Program-made: the position numbers and the translations under genes
In this document: in pieces, positions 1 to 11,332 of the stretch
Position numbering within the stretch: the first letter of the stretch is position 1
How the letters are laid out: each line of letters begins with the position of its first letter
NCBI GenBank assembly: GCA_029582155.1
Contig: CM055901.1
Coordinates: 19,943,597 to 20,007,596 of the forward strand
Direction of reading: 5' to 3'
Source of the DNA: Panopea generosa
Taxonomy: Eukaryota > Mollusca > Bivalvia > Adapedonta > Hiatellidae
Length of the DNA: 64,000 bases
Notes under the pieces: model-generated
The model's input: only the letters and a program-made list of their open reading frames with translations
What the model was told of the DNA's origin: nothing
Database searches by the model: none

Positions 1-1164
1 GTAAATTAGTTGAATAACAGATAAATCTGAAAAATGTGACTGTTGTTAAATCACAAAATGTAATATGCAAATAGTAGTTTGATCTCAACATAATTTTAAT
101 AGGAAAAATGTCATTTATAAATGATGTAGACACATATAAAAGATACAAAACCAGTAAAAATTATGGGAATTTATGTTTTCTTTTTTTTATAACAAGACAC
201 ACAAAGAAATTATTCAAAATACACTCTAAAGACTGCAGACGGCTGACGTTCATAATTGACCAATCAAATGTCATCAAATTCAGAAAAAGTAATATTCAAT
301 CTTTTTTTGTAGTAAAACTGTGGGAAAAAAATGAATTTCCCTCTGAACCCAAACTTAGTCACATTTATGTCATAATTTTGATTCCTCTGAATTTTAATTC
401 GACATTCTCAAAGAACAGACTCCAATACACAAGTGCGAAGCTAAGTCAAAAAGACTTGAAGAGATCAACACATGTATCTGGGTTCTGTGGATGTGAATTA
501 TTCTTGTAATATCTGATAATTAATGAGTTGAACATGATCTTAACAGTGTTAATACTTTATTTTCCAGTTTGTTAAATAAAACCTTTAAAAATCCTAATTT
601 CCCTTCAATCACGCTGTTTTCTCCCAATCTTGAAGTCTTGGGTCTCTTCCCAATTTCCAGGAAAAAAGCTCTGCTATCTGTCTCACATGCAAGAGGTTGT
701 GGGTTTGATCCCTGCCAGGGTTGACTAACCACACAAATATATATATAAATTTACGATAATGTTTCATACAGAAGCCATTGTGTTATGACCGAATGACTGG
801 TAAAAACAACTCTGGATCGCATATTAATTATCACCAAAGCACAGCAGTGCAGGTGGGATTTAAACTTTAAACCAGTTTTGCCAAGATTTCAGTTGAGAGT
901 ATATATCAAATATTTAATAGTGGAAATGTGTTGCAATTATTACCCAAAATATATTTTACCCTTTCCATATATCAAATAAGTATCTTATTGCCTAATGTTA
1001 CTTCAAAATATAGGACTACAAATTAGTTGTTAGCCATCTGCAAAATTAATGTTAAAAACAGAGCTTAAGCTTAAAATTGGAAATTTTTATTACAAGTTGA
1101 AATTTTTTTAATAATAAATAAAGATACTATAATAATATGCTTCAAACTCTTATGCTCTTTGTTT
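1..1164. other. A+T-rich non-coding stretch with two repeat fragments
   Basis: No exon is recognisable. The 133-codon open frame at 108-509 (+) has biased, low-complexity composition and no splice or domain support. Positions 533-665 match, in opposite orientation, 11333-11480 (shared words such as 'CTCTTCCCAATTT' and 'ATGATCTTAACAGTG'), so they are a dispersed repeat. At 692-725 'GGGTTTGATCCCTGCC' resembles a tRNA B box and is probably the end of a decayed SINE. This lies inside the presumed first coding intron of the LAP-family gene. Confidence 0.5.
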
Positions 1165-2141
1165 CATCACAAATTCTATATAAAACTCTCTCTTCACAGG
1201 CTTCTTTTTATCCCTCTTAAACCGCTTACGGACGTCAACTTAACTTTCCTACTATTGCAAAAAATATTTTAATTTCTTTTTAAAAAAGAATATACACAAC
1301 AGTAAAGATAATTCTGTAACACAATTTCAATGCGTGCAACTGTTAAAACAAAACAAACCCATAAACCCAGCACTTCAAAATCACTCTAAAGCTCATTTTT
1401 AACGCAATTGCATTAACTCTGTCACGAATCTTAGGCTTCTTAAAGCTTCACTTTATCCCTCATTTAACAAATAAATTATTTATCAAACCTTTCAAATGGA
1501 TGTAACCTAACTTTGCTAATGCACTGTATTATTTTTTTTACAAAATTATTTTAAACATATCAACAACTCTGTAACCGTTTCTTCACATAAAACTGCTCAT
1601 ACAAGAAATCAAAATAAAAACGTAGATAATATAATACCAAGTACTTCAAAATCACTCAAATGCTTTTTTTTCTAACACAGTTGCATTATAAAATCTCTTT
1701 CGCTCTCTCCATATCAAAGTCTTAAGCTTCTTTTTATCCGTCTTTTCAAATAGATTACCTGTCATACCTTACGAAATGTATTGTTTTTGTACAAAATCAT
1801 ATTCAACAGGTTAGGTAATTCTGTAATGGTTTCATCAGGTACAAAATAATTTACTGCCTCGGAAAAACAAATAAAAACAAATAAGGAAACAGTGAAATAA
1901 TTCCCAGCATTTCAAAATCACTGTAACACTCTTTTTTTCTCAGCACAGTTGCAATAACTCTATCTCTCTGCATATTAATGTCTTAAGCTTCTGTTTATTT
2001 GTCATTTCAAATGGATTACCTATCAGACTTTGCTAATGCATTGTTTTTATATGAAATTATAATCAACAGTTTTGGTAATTCTATAATGTTTTCATTCGTT
2101 ATTGTTACTACCTGTGCAATGAATAAAATCAAACAATTGTA

Positions 2142-2432
2142 ATGAATTCAATATTTAGCATAATTTTTATGCCATGGAGGGTAAACAGACAGTCGGTTTA
2201 CCTAACCAATCTTTCCTGGTGTCCTGGAATATTAACCTGCAGAACTCGCACTTACCTATCTCAGTAAGTCACTGATATCTTTCCCACTTGAATCAGTGAT
2301 GAGACAAATGACAATCAGACGCAATGTCATGTATCAATCAATCGTCACAGCGACTGTTGATGGGTGGGGATTCGAAATCATGACCCCTGGTTTGATAGTC
2401 AGACACACTAGTGACTGTGCTAATGAAAACAA
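2142..2432 (-). mobile_element. tRNA-derived SINE, family A (full length)
   Basis: Read on the minus strand: a tRNA-like head with a B-box-like 'GATTTCGAATCCCC', a body word '..TCTCATTGTCATTTG..', then 'GGCATAAAAATTATGCTAAAT' (slightly degenerate) at the 3' end near 2142. The same body occurs at 26556, 27084, 32672, 35853, 36338 and 52962. It interrupts the ~265-bp tandem repeat, so it is younger than that array. Confidence 0.75.
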
Positions 2433-2471
2433 TAAAATAAAATCAACCGAACACTCTTTTTTTTTGGTATT

Positions 2472-2473
<2 letters not shown>

Positions 2474-2502
<29 letters not shown>
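2474..2502. repeat. (CT)n microsatellite
   Basis: An uninterrupted CT dinucleotide run of about 29 bases, inside the last copy of the ~265-bp tandem repeat and 40 bp from the head of the SINE. Confidence 0.95.
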
Positions 2503-2506
<4 letters not shown>

Positions 2507-2715
2507 TTCCTTTCTCTGTAGTAACTTATCATTCTCATTTTCTCAATCATTAAAGATATATTTCCTACAAGATCTTTTGAATGTAGGTCAATTGTAACTT
2601 TGCTATTATTGAATTTTCTTCTTTTCTTTTCTTTTTTAAGAAATTAAACTCAACAGTATAGGTTATTCCATAATGGTTTCATCGGGTACAACTGTGTGTA
2701 TCAAAATGTCAAAAA

Positions 2716-3227
2716 ATTTGAATTGAATTTTAAAAGTGAACTGACTTTTCCAATGTTTACAGTATCGTATTTATATCACATGCGTAGTATTATAGCTGTA
2801 TTTAAGAGCGTCAGATACCTGGGGTATTCTGTCAATATCTATGAAAATCAAAACCCACACCGGTCTAACTTGTAAAATAGACGATATGGAAATAGGTCAC
2901 TCTAACATGCTGTTAACAGACCTAATCTTGTTGTCTGTCCATATAAAAAAGCTACTTCCGAAATAGCAATATTCTGTGATTAATTGCTTTATGTTATTTG
3001 CTGATCTATATCGCTCAGGCACGCGGTTCTGGCCCATTGACAATCTATACGACACAGGACGCATATTGTTATCCTCCGCATTCGCTGTGCATGCCTGCCT
3101 CATGAATATTCATCAAGACAAAAATATGAAAATATAAAAAAATCAAAGAATTGTACTTTCATAATGTAAAAGTGTTTTTGTAACATGAAAGATGAGAAGA
3201 ACAGAATAGTAAAATTTTTATATGAAG
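2716..3227. other. Non-coding, nothing recognised
   Basis: Unique-looking A+T-rich DNA. Open frames on the minus strand (for example 2897-3103) show no domain, and no credible splice sites frame them. Confidence 0.4.
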
Positions 3228-3312
3228 CAGAGTGGTAGTGTAGTGGATAGTGTTGACTGCTTAAGCCAGAGGTTGTGGGTTCACTCCTCAGATCAATCCG
3301 ATGCCTCTCAAA
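3228..3312 (+). mobile_element. tRNA-like SINE head, family D
   Basis: A box-A-like 'AGTGTAGTGGATAGTGTTG' is followed about 40 bp later by a B-box-like 'GTTGTGGGTTCACTCC'. Related heads occur on the minus strand at 21120-21285, 41940-42065 and 54297-54415. It is too diverged to fold as a functional tRNA. Confidence 0.6.
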
Positions 3313-3554
3313 AAAATACATTTCATACAGGTTTTACCCATGAAGCAGAAAAAGCATAAGCAATCAAGCTTAAATGAATAGGTATAAACTATTTTTTTGT
3401 ATAACAAATGTTTATGGTTATTAAGATACAAATATTTGTCAGTGTCAGAACAGCAGCACACTGTCTTCTCAGTTAACTCTTTACTCCATATGCAATTTAA
3501 CTGGACTCTTCCAAACTTAAAAGCCAATTTCCATGAATAGATACATTTTACCTA

Positions 3555-3695
3555 TTTATTCTGATAGAGCAGAAAACAGTGCAGAACAAGTTCTGATTGC
3601 TTGTAACGGACAATCAGAACAGGTTCTACACTGTTTTCAAAAGCCTTCTATATTAGAGGTGTTCAAAGGTGTCTATACGAAGTAAAGTGTTAAAT
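3555..3695. mobile_element. Hairpin MITE, copy 1 (partial)
   Basis: Contains an inverted repeat: 'GAAAACAGTGCAGAACAAG' is followed after a short loop by its near complement ending 'CTACACTGTTTTC'. The same palindrome occurs at 11050-11281, 30815-30962 and 53262-53478. Flanking 'CTTCTATATTAGAGGTG' and 'CTATACGAAGTAAAG' are also shared. No coding capacity, so non-autonomous. Confidence 0.7.
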
Positions 3696-4084
3696 GCAAG
3701 CCAGGTTGGACTCCTCGTGTCAGCATCACAACTGAGAAGACAAAATGGTCACCTTATCAGACTGTTGCCAGTTAACTACAGGTTTGTCAGATTGCTTCCG
3801 TACCAAGTTCTCAATAACATTCATCTGCATGATCAAAAGCAGGTACCTTGTTTCATGATGGAGGCAAAACAACTAAAGTTTACTTTTATAAAGATACAAG
3901 TAATCAACATTTACCATTACTAATTACATTTAATTAAATGGCAGATAATGAATACTGTTCAGTAATTTTTTTTTGATCAATGTTGTCTATATTATTTTCG
4001 GCTGAAAAGAGAAATAGTGAAATTCATTGCAGTTTTGATGCCGTTTACCCCACATAACAGCTAAGTTATATACACATATTGCAC

Positions 4085-4262
4085 AGGTGGTTTTATTGGT
4101 GGAGGAACACTTCAAAGGGAATTTGAGTAAAATCAGAGTCCTTTTGCTTGTAACTGGTAAATTTTCTCACATGAAATTTTTGAACCGAACTTAGCTCGAA
4201 CCCTCTACCTCAGCAGTGAATAATAAGTGATAATGAGATGGCACCTTGGACAACTTGGCCTT
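4085..4262 (-). mobile_element. SINE family B whose head runs into the 65-bp satellite
   Basis: On the plus strand it starts 'TTTTATTGGTGGAGGAA', passes 'GTAACTGGTAAATTTTCTC' and the B-box complement 'GCTCGAACCCTCTACCTCAG', and ends in the box-A half 'ACCTTGGACAACTTGGCC'. These same parts, in this order, form the SINE copies at 10535, 19742, 28590 and 59984. The head half (from about 4205) is what is then repeated in tandem up to 8079, so this SINE is the apparent seed of the array. Confidence 0.75.
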
Positions 4263-7200
4263 TTGTCTGTCATACATGCAGTGAATAATAAGTGGTAATG
4301 AGAAGGCACCTTGGACAACTCGGCCTTTTGTCTGCCATACATGCAATGAATAATAAGTGATAATGAGATGGCACCTTGGACAACTTGGCCTTTTGTCTGT
4401 CATACATGCAGTGAATAATAAGTGATAATGAGATGGCACCTTGGACAACTTGGCCTTTTGTCTGCCATACATGCAGTGAATAATTAGTGATAATGAGATG
4501 GCACCTTGGACAACTTGGCCTTTTGTCTGTCATACATGCAGTGAATAATAAGTGATAATGAGATGGCACCTTGGACAACTTGGCCTTTTGTCTGCCATAC
4601 ATGCAGTGAATAATTAGTGATAATGAGATGGCACCTTGGACAACTTGGCCTTTTGTCTGTCATACATGCAGTGAATAAGTGATAATGAGATGGCACCTTG
4701 GACAACTTGGCCTTTTGTCTGCCATACATGCAGTGAATAATTAGTGATAATGAGATGGCACCTTGGACAACTTGGCCTTTTGTCTGTCATACATGCAGTG
4801 AATAATAAGTGATAATGAGATGGCACCTTGGACAACTTGGCATTTTGTCTGCCATACATGCAATGAATAATAAGTGATAATGAGATGGCACCTTGGACAA
4901 CTTGGCCTTTTGTCTGTCATACATGCAGTGAATAATAAGTGATAATGAGATGGCACCTTGGACAACTTGGCCTTTTGTCTGCCATACATGCAATGAATAA
5001 TAAGTGATAATGAGATGGCACCTTGGACAACTTGGCCTTTTGTCTGTCATACATGCAGTGAATAATAAGTGATAATGAGATGGCACCTTGGACAACTTGG
5101 CCTTTTGTCTGCCATACATGCAATTAATAATAAGTGATAATGAGATGGCACCTTGGACAACTTGGCCTTTTGTCTGTCATACATGCAGTGAATAATAAGT
5201 GATAATGAGATGGCACCTTGGACAACTTGGCCTTTTGTCTGCCATACATGCAGTGAATAATAAGTGATAATGAGATGGCACCTTGGACAACTTGGCCTTT
5301 TGTCTGCCATACATGCAATGAATAATAAGTGATAATGAGATGGCACCTTGGACAACTTGGCCTTTTGTCTGTCATACATGCAGTGAATAATAAGTGATAA
5401 TGAGATGGCACCTTGGACAACTTGGCCTTTTGTCTGCCATACATGCAATGAATAATAAGTGATAATGAGATGGCACCTTGGACAACTTGGCCTTTTGTCT
5501 GTCATACATGCAGTGAATAATAAGTGATAATGAGATGGCACCTTGGACAACTTGGCCTTTTGTCTGCCATACATGCAATGAATAATAAGTGATGAGATGG
5601 CACCTTGGACAACTTGGCCTTTTGTCTGTCATACATGCAGTGAATAATAAGTGATGAGATGGCACCTTGGACAATTTGGCCTTTTGTCTGCCATACATGC
5701 AGTGAATAATAAGTGATAATGAGATGGCACCTTGGACAACTTGGCCTTTTGTCTGTCATACATGCAGTGAATAAGTGGTAATGAGAAGGCACCTTGGACG
5801 ACTCGGCCTTTTGTCTGCCATACATGCAATGAATAATAAGTGATAATGAGATGGCACCTTGGACAACTTGGCCTTTTGTCTGTCATACATGCAGTGAATA
5901 ATAAGTGATAATGAGATGGCACCTTGGACAACTTGGCCTTTTGTCTGCCATACATGCAGTGAATAATTAGTGATAATGAGATGGCACCTTGGACAACTTG
6001 GCCTTTTGTCTGTCATACATGCAGTGAATAATAAGTGATAATGAGATGGCACCTTGGACAACTTGGCCTTTTGTCTGCCATACATGCAGTGAATAATTAG
6101 TGATAATGAGATGGCACCTTGGACAACTTGGCCTTTTGTCTGTCATACATGCAGTGAATAAGTGATAATGAGATGGCACCTTGGACAACTTGGCCTTTTG
6201 TCTGCCATACATGCAGTGAATAATTAGTGATAATGAGATGGCACCTTGGACAACTTGGCCTTTTGTCTGTCATACATGCAGTGAATAATAAGTGATAATG
6301 AGATGGCACCTTGGACAACTTGGCATTTTGTCTGCCATACATGCAATGAATAATAAGTGATAATGAGATGGCACCTTGGACAACTTGGCCTTTTGTCTGT
6401 CATACATGCAGTGAATAATAAGTGATAATGAGATGGCACCTTGGACAACTTGGCCTTTTGTCTGCCATACATGCAATGAATAATAAGTGATAATGAGATG
6501 GCACCTTGGACAACTTGGCCTTTTGTCTGTCATACATGCAGTGAATTATAAGTGATAATGAGATGGCACCTTGGACAACTTGGCCTTTTGTCTGCCATAC
6601 ATGCAATTAATAATAAGTGATAATGAGATGGCACCTTGGACAACTTGGCCTTTTGTCTGTCATACATGCAGTGAATAATAAGTGATAATGAGATGGCACC
6701 TTGGACAACTTGGCCTTTTGTCTGCCATACATGCAGTGAATAATAAGTGATAATGAGATGGCACCTTGGACAACTTGGCCTTTTGTCTGCCATACATGCA
6801 ATGAATAATAAGTGATAATGAGATGGCACCTTGGACAACTTGGCCTTTTGTCTGTCATACATGCAGTGAATAATAAGTGATAATGAGATGGCACCTTGGA
6901 CAACTTGGCCTTTTGTCTGCCATACATGCAATGAATAATAAGTGATAATGAGATGGCACCTTGGACAACTTGGCCTTTTGTCTGTCATACATGCAGTGAA
7001 TAATAAGTGATAATGAGATGGCACCTTGGACAACTTGGCCTTTTGTCTGCCATACATGCAATGAATAATAAGTGATGAGATGGCACCTTGGACAACTTGG
7101 CCTTTTGTCTGTCATACATGCAGTGAATAATAAGTGATGAGATGGCACCTTGGACAATTTGGCCTTTTGTCTGCCATACATGCAGTGAATAATAAGTGAT

Positions 7201-8079
7201 AATGAGATGGCACCTTGGACAACTTGGCCTTTTGTCTGTCATACATGCAGTGAATAAGTGGTAATGAGAAGGCACCTTGGACGACTCGGCTTTTTGTCTG
7301 CCATACATGCAATGAATAATAAGTGATAATGAGATGGCACCTTGGACAACTCGGCCTTTTGTCAGTCATACATGCAGTGAATAATAAGTGGTAATGAGAT
7401 GGCACCTTGGACAACTGGGCCTTTTGTCTGTCATACATGCAGTGAATAATAAGTGATAATGAGATGGCACCTTGGACAACTCGGCCTTTTGTCAGTCATA
7501 CATGCAGTGAATAATAAGTGATAATGAGATGGCACCTTGGACAACTCGGCCTTTTGTCTGCCATACATGCAGTGAATAATAAGTGATAATGAGATGGCAC
7601 CTTGGACAACTTGGCCTTTTGTCTGTCATACATGCAGTGAATAATAAGTAGTAATGAGATGGCACCTTGGACAACTCGGCCTTTTGTCTGCCATACATGC
7701 AGTGAATAATAAGTAGTAATGAGATGGCGGCACCTTGGACAACTCTGCCTTTTGTTTGCCATACATGCAATGAATAATAAGTGATAATGAGATGGTAACT
7801 TGGACAACTTGGCCTTTTGTCTGCCATACATGCAGTGAATAATAAGTGATAATGAGATGACACCTTGGACAACTTGGCCTTTTGTCAGTCATACATGCAG
7901 TGAATAAGTGATAATGAGATGGTACCTTGGACAACTTGGCCTTTTGTCAGTCATACATGCAGTGAATAAGTAGTAATGAGATGGCATCTTGGACAACTTG
8001 GCCTTTTGTCAGTCATACATGCAGTGAATAAGTGATAATGAGATGGCACCTTGGACGACTTTGTAATACATGCAGTGAA
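4205..8079. repeat. 65-bp satellite (~59 copies) with 130-bp and 1,483-bp higher-order structure
   Basis: The unit is 65 bp and contains 'AGATGGCACCTTGGACAACT' and 'CATACATGCAGTG'. Neighbouring units alternate between 'GTCTGTCATAC' and 'GTCTGCCATAC', giving a 130-bp dimer. The marker 'AGTGGTAATGAGAAGGC' stands at 4291, 5774 and 7257, spaced exactly 1,483 bp, and a string of private variants (3-bp deletions, GGCATTTTG, CAATTAATA) repeats at the same offset. 1,483 equals 23 x 65 minus 12, matching four units that each lack 3 bp. Units after about 7310 are more variable, as expected at an array edge. The long repetitive minus-strand open frames here are a by-product of the period and not a gene. 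Confidence 0.97.
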
Positions 8080-9768
8080 AATCAGTAAACTTTATTTCAT
8101 TCAAAATCTCTCTCCCTTTGCATTTGTACTCCTCCTACGTCTACTTTCCTATTTTCATCTACTTTCCTATTTTCGTCAACTTCTCTATTGTCGTTCTACA
8201 ATTCCTTTTAGAGCACCATTTCTCTCAGTGTGTATCTAAAGCAGTCATTTTTAAACAGTAATCTATAAGGAAAACAAATATTTAACCAATAAGCAAGATT
8301 GAACAAACTACCTTATCTCATTCACTGATTACGAAATATAGGACATCCATTGTGGGAAAAGATTAATTCAATTACACACAGCAGTGTAAAGCAGAGTAAA
8401 GCTACATTTTATCGTTTTTACTTAATCCAGAACAGCTCCTTCAGCGCAAGTACCTTTATACAGTGACACATGCAAAATAACCTAACGATGATGCTTCTAC
8501 GTTTTTCGGTAGCCTTTTAATGCTTTCAATGTTGCCAGTACATAATGTTCAAAAGCTCTCATTGGCCCATTATCTAACATACATGATGTTCAAGTCATAT
8601 TCAGATACAACATTGACGCTTCCAGCCCCTGGAGTCGGACAGTCGATGGCAGACCAGGCATCTCTTAGTGACAGATATGCGTACCTATGTACGATGATGT
8701 ATTGATGCGTGTAACGCAAGTTAAAGTGGAAAGGATTGTTGCGCATAATACCTGAATAAAGAAACAGGAAATCCTCTGAAAGACTGTTTCACATTTACAT
8801 GAAAATTTCAATGGCTGAATAGAGATTCAGCGTATCAAAGAGGTATAAACCGCAGTTACAGAGTATAAGTTATGGCAAAATGTGAGAAAACTTTTAAATA
8901 TAAAATGTAAATTGGACAAAATAAAACAAGATTAAAATGTCTTATATGTCCTTTTCCACCCCTCTGAACATTTCTTCTTTTCAACCATATTTTGTTAAAC
9001 ACTTCTTACAAAGGCACATACAACTATCAGTGAGATATTACAGATACCCAGTCAAAAATATAAAAATTATATATATAAAATATTTCTATCAGTCCAACAT
9101 CAATTCAGAAACTAGTAAGTACGGCTTATAAATAAATATATACGATACGAATCTCAACGGTACATATGTATAGTTGTTTATGCAAGGATGTTATTAAATC
9201 ATTCATAATTGAGGGAAGAAATTACATTTTGTCACAGTTTTCCCCCTTTTCCTTTTTTAAAATTCTCCTCTGAGCAATGGGGTAGAAGTATTGTTCTGTT
9301 TTTTAAAATAGTGTCAAATATTTATGAATGTTTACATTATCATGTTTTCTGGCAATAATACAGAATTTGGCGAAAAAAAAATTCGGTACCCTCTTATTTG
9401 AAATTGTGAAATTGTGAAATTTTAATTATTTATCTTTTTTTTTCTTTCTTTAATATTTGACCAAAAAATATTATCTGACAAACAATAACAAACTGTCTCT
9501 AAACTAAATGAATAAAACATTAATCTAGAAACAATATTAAAAAGAACAATAAAAGCTATTTTTTGGCTCAATACCATTCATTATTATTATTATCATTTAT
9601 TCATGACCAATTCTATTCAGGACTTTTATCTGTTATTGTTTCACACCTAAGCAGATGGGAGGCTGAATCCCCAGGTGAACAAATATTACATAGACTAAGC
9701 AGAATAGTAATGACATAACAAGGCAATAATTATTACAAGAGTAACAAAACATACTATAAAACAAAGAA
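8080..9768. other. Non-coding, A+T-rich, nothing firmly recognised
   Basis: Contains short open frames (8520-8705 and 8937-9131 on +) with no domain or splice support, T-rich runs and an ATT-rich patch near 9583. It is part of the LAP-gene intron if that gene model is right. Confidence 0.4.
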
Positions 9769-9770
9769 TA

Positions 9771-9946
9771 CAGTTGATCCTGTGTAAGTGGTCATCTCTA
9801 TTAAGCAACCACTTGTTTTAAGCAGCCACATTTGCTATTTCCCTTGTCTATGCTTTGAGCATATTAACCTGTATTAAGCAACAACCTGTCTTAAAAGGCC
9901 ACTTTTGCTCCATCACTTGACTGGCTGCTCAAGACAGGTTTTACTG
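9771..9946 (+). mobile_element. MITE family with 'CAGT..CCTGT' ends, copy 1
   Basis: Ends are 'CAGTTGATCCTGTGTAAG' and 'CAAGACAGGTTTTACTG', inverted with mismatches, and are flanked by TA on both sides (9769-9770 and 9947-9948), as in Tc1/mariner-type insertion. The interior shares 'AAGCAGCCACATTTGCTATT' with 40664-40848 and, inverted, with 43359-43539. It has no open frame, so it is non-autonomous. Confidence 0.75.
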
Positions 9947-10097
9947 TAATTGTTGGTTTTAGTGAAATATCTTCTTTTCTTTTATTTACTTAGTACTGAA
10001 GTAATATTCCTGTTTTATTTTTTTTTAATTGTGGTTTTACACCTTTTCAACACAATATATTATAGTTATTGGTGGAGTTGTTGTATGGTGTTTAAAG

Positions 10098-10400
10098 TCA
10101 CTTTCAACAATTTCTCAGTCATATCGCGATGGTGTCTACTTGAGACAGTATTCTGAGCACTGTCACACTGGGGTATCATGCCTCAGACACATGGTATGAT
10201 ACCCCACCCAGTCACATTATACTGATACCGGACCAGACCTAGAACTGTCCTCTAAATGCTGAGCGTCAAGCGAGGAAGCTTCTAGTAAGTCTTTGGTATG
10301 ACCCGGTCGGGGATCGAAACCACGACCTTCCGCATTCTGAAGAACTCAGAATGAATCACAGTAGAGCCACCGTTCTTGCGCACTTACTCGCATAAACTCA
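10098..10400 (-). mobile_element. SINE-like retroposon, family C
   Basis: Minus strand carries a B-box-like 'GTGGTTTCGATCCCCGACC'. The body, on +, includes 'TGAGACAGTATTCTGAGCA' and 'CCAGTCACATTATACTG', which recur at 28815-29070 with about 75-80% similarity by eye. Only two copies are seen here. Confidence 0.6.
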
Positions 10401-10534
10401 CAACTTATTGGAACCACAGAACAACAAGAGTAACTGAGAAATACATCATACGATATCTAGTTTTATTTTTATTTTTTTCCAAATGAATTTTAACATCACT
10501 TTCAACACTTTACAGGTAAGATAAGTATTTCAAT

Positions 10535-10705
10535 CAATTTTATTGGTGGAGAAGGATCTCAGACTTGGGAACATAAATCTGAGTAGAACCACCAAACTCA
10601 TGCAAGTTATTGCAGATTTTCTAATATAATTCAAACCCATGACCTCAGCGATGAGCGATAAGTGGTCTTGAGATGGCGCCCTATATCAATTGGCCATGAA
10701 GAACC
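10535..10705 (-). mobile_element. SINE family B copy
   Basis: Plus strand shows 'TTTTATTGGTGGAG', 'AAATCTGAGTAGAACCACC', 'TTCAAACCCATGACCTCAGC' (B-box complement) and 'TTGAGATGGCGCCCTATA'. It ends about 50 bp from the splice donor of the LAP exon, just inside the intron. Confidence 0.7.
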
Positions 10706-10755
10706 CCAGACAAGTCTTTTTAACTTTACATAGCGACAAACACAACGTCACTTAC

Positions 10756-10932
10756 CCGAGGTAAATCCTGAATTTGATTAGAGTCTACAAGTAATTCCTC
10801 AAGAGTTCTTTCGAAATTAAACACTTCTCCTGGCACATCCGTTAAACTGCAATGTCTGTAATCCAACACTCTAACATCCTCCTCAATCTGTGGCCGTAAA
10901 CACGGACATTTCCTCACAAATAACTTCGCCAT
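10756..10932 (-). CDS. LAP-family LRR scaffold protein (Erbin/LRRC7-like), start-codon exon
   Basis: The 59 encoded residues start [14 protein letters not shown] and contain [17 protein letters not shown] and [18 protein letters not shown]. This is the N-terminus typical of LAP proteins (LRR plus PDZ: Erbin, densin/LRRC7, Scribble), ahead of the LRR ladder; [10 protein letters not shown] is closest to LRRC7/Erbin from memory. These proteins sit under the plasma membrane at basolateral or synaptic junctions. The C-P-C at residues 9-11 occupies the place of Erbin's palmitoylated CxC pair, suggesting lipid anchoring. Splice borders fit: acceptor 'TTTTATTGCAG' ends at 10941, leaving 8 untranslated bases, and donor 'GTAAGT' at 10750-10755 follows CGG in phase 0. 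An upstream ATG 7 nt before the start is out of frame. Later LRR and PDZ exons are not in the window and must lie left of position 1. It could be Erbin or LRRC7 orthologue, or their single invertebrate ancestor. Confidence 0.87.
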
Positions 10933-11049
10933 AACTCATCCTGCAATAAAATATAGTATAACATCATTTACATTGCAGCAGTGCAATAAACCCTGTGATA
11001 TATTTCAGATATTAACCTAGTGTAATATCACTACCAATTGATCACTAGG

Positions 11050-11281
11050 TATACCCCTTTACTTCATATAGATACCTTTGGATACCTCTAATATTGAAAG
11101 CATTCATTCACCATGTATCAGCAATGGGTGAATTATGTTTATATTAACTGACAGAGTGGAAAACAGTGCATGAAGTGTTCAGATTGCTTGTTACGAGCAA
11201 TCTGAACTCCTCCTGCACTGTTTTCAATGACCTTCTGTAATTGGTGTGGGAAAATGGGTATCTATTGAGTAAAGGGATACT
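11050..11281. mobile_element. Hairpin MITE, copy 2 (most complete)
   Basis: Terminal inverted repeats are roughly 'CCCCTTTACTTCATATAGAT' on the left and 'ATCTATTGAGTAAAGGGAT' on the right. The centre is a palindrome in which 'GTTCAGATTGCTTGTTACG' pairs with 'CGAGCAATCTGAAC', extended by 'AAAACAGTGCA' and 'TGCACTGTTTT'. It sits about 110 bp upstream of the LAP exon acceptor. Confidence 0.78.
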
Positions 11282-11332
11282 CTAGCTCACATAGGTACAA
11301 TGCTGGAACTACATTCTGACTAGGCCTAACAT

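Larger units (their letters stand above)
1165..2715. repeat. Degenerate tandem repeat, unit ~250-300 bp, about five copies
   Basis: The same word order recurs: 'GGCTTCTTTTTATCC', then 'ATTCTGTAA..GTTTCATC', then 'CTTCAAAATCACT', then 'GCAATTGCATTAACTCT'. Copies start near 1195, 1435, 1730 and 1985; a last, broken copy lies at about 2440-2715 beyond a SINE insertion at 2142-2432. Copies are clearly diverged with many small indels, so this is an old array. No protein is implied. Confidence 0.6.

Noticed and set aside
4191-7934. Many overlapping minus-strand open frames of 68-175 codons with a Lys/His/Pro-rich repeating peptide
   Set aside because: They come from the 65-bp satellite, whose period is not a multiple of three; stops are merely absent from some frames. 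No start context, splice sites or domain.
4205-8079. CRISPR-like array
   Set aside because: There are no unique spacers, the whole 65-bp unit is repeated, and the genome is eukaryotic.
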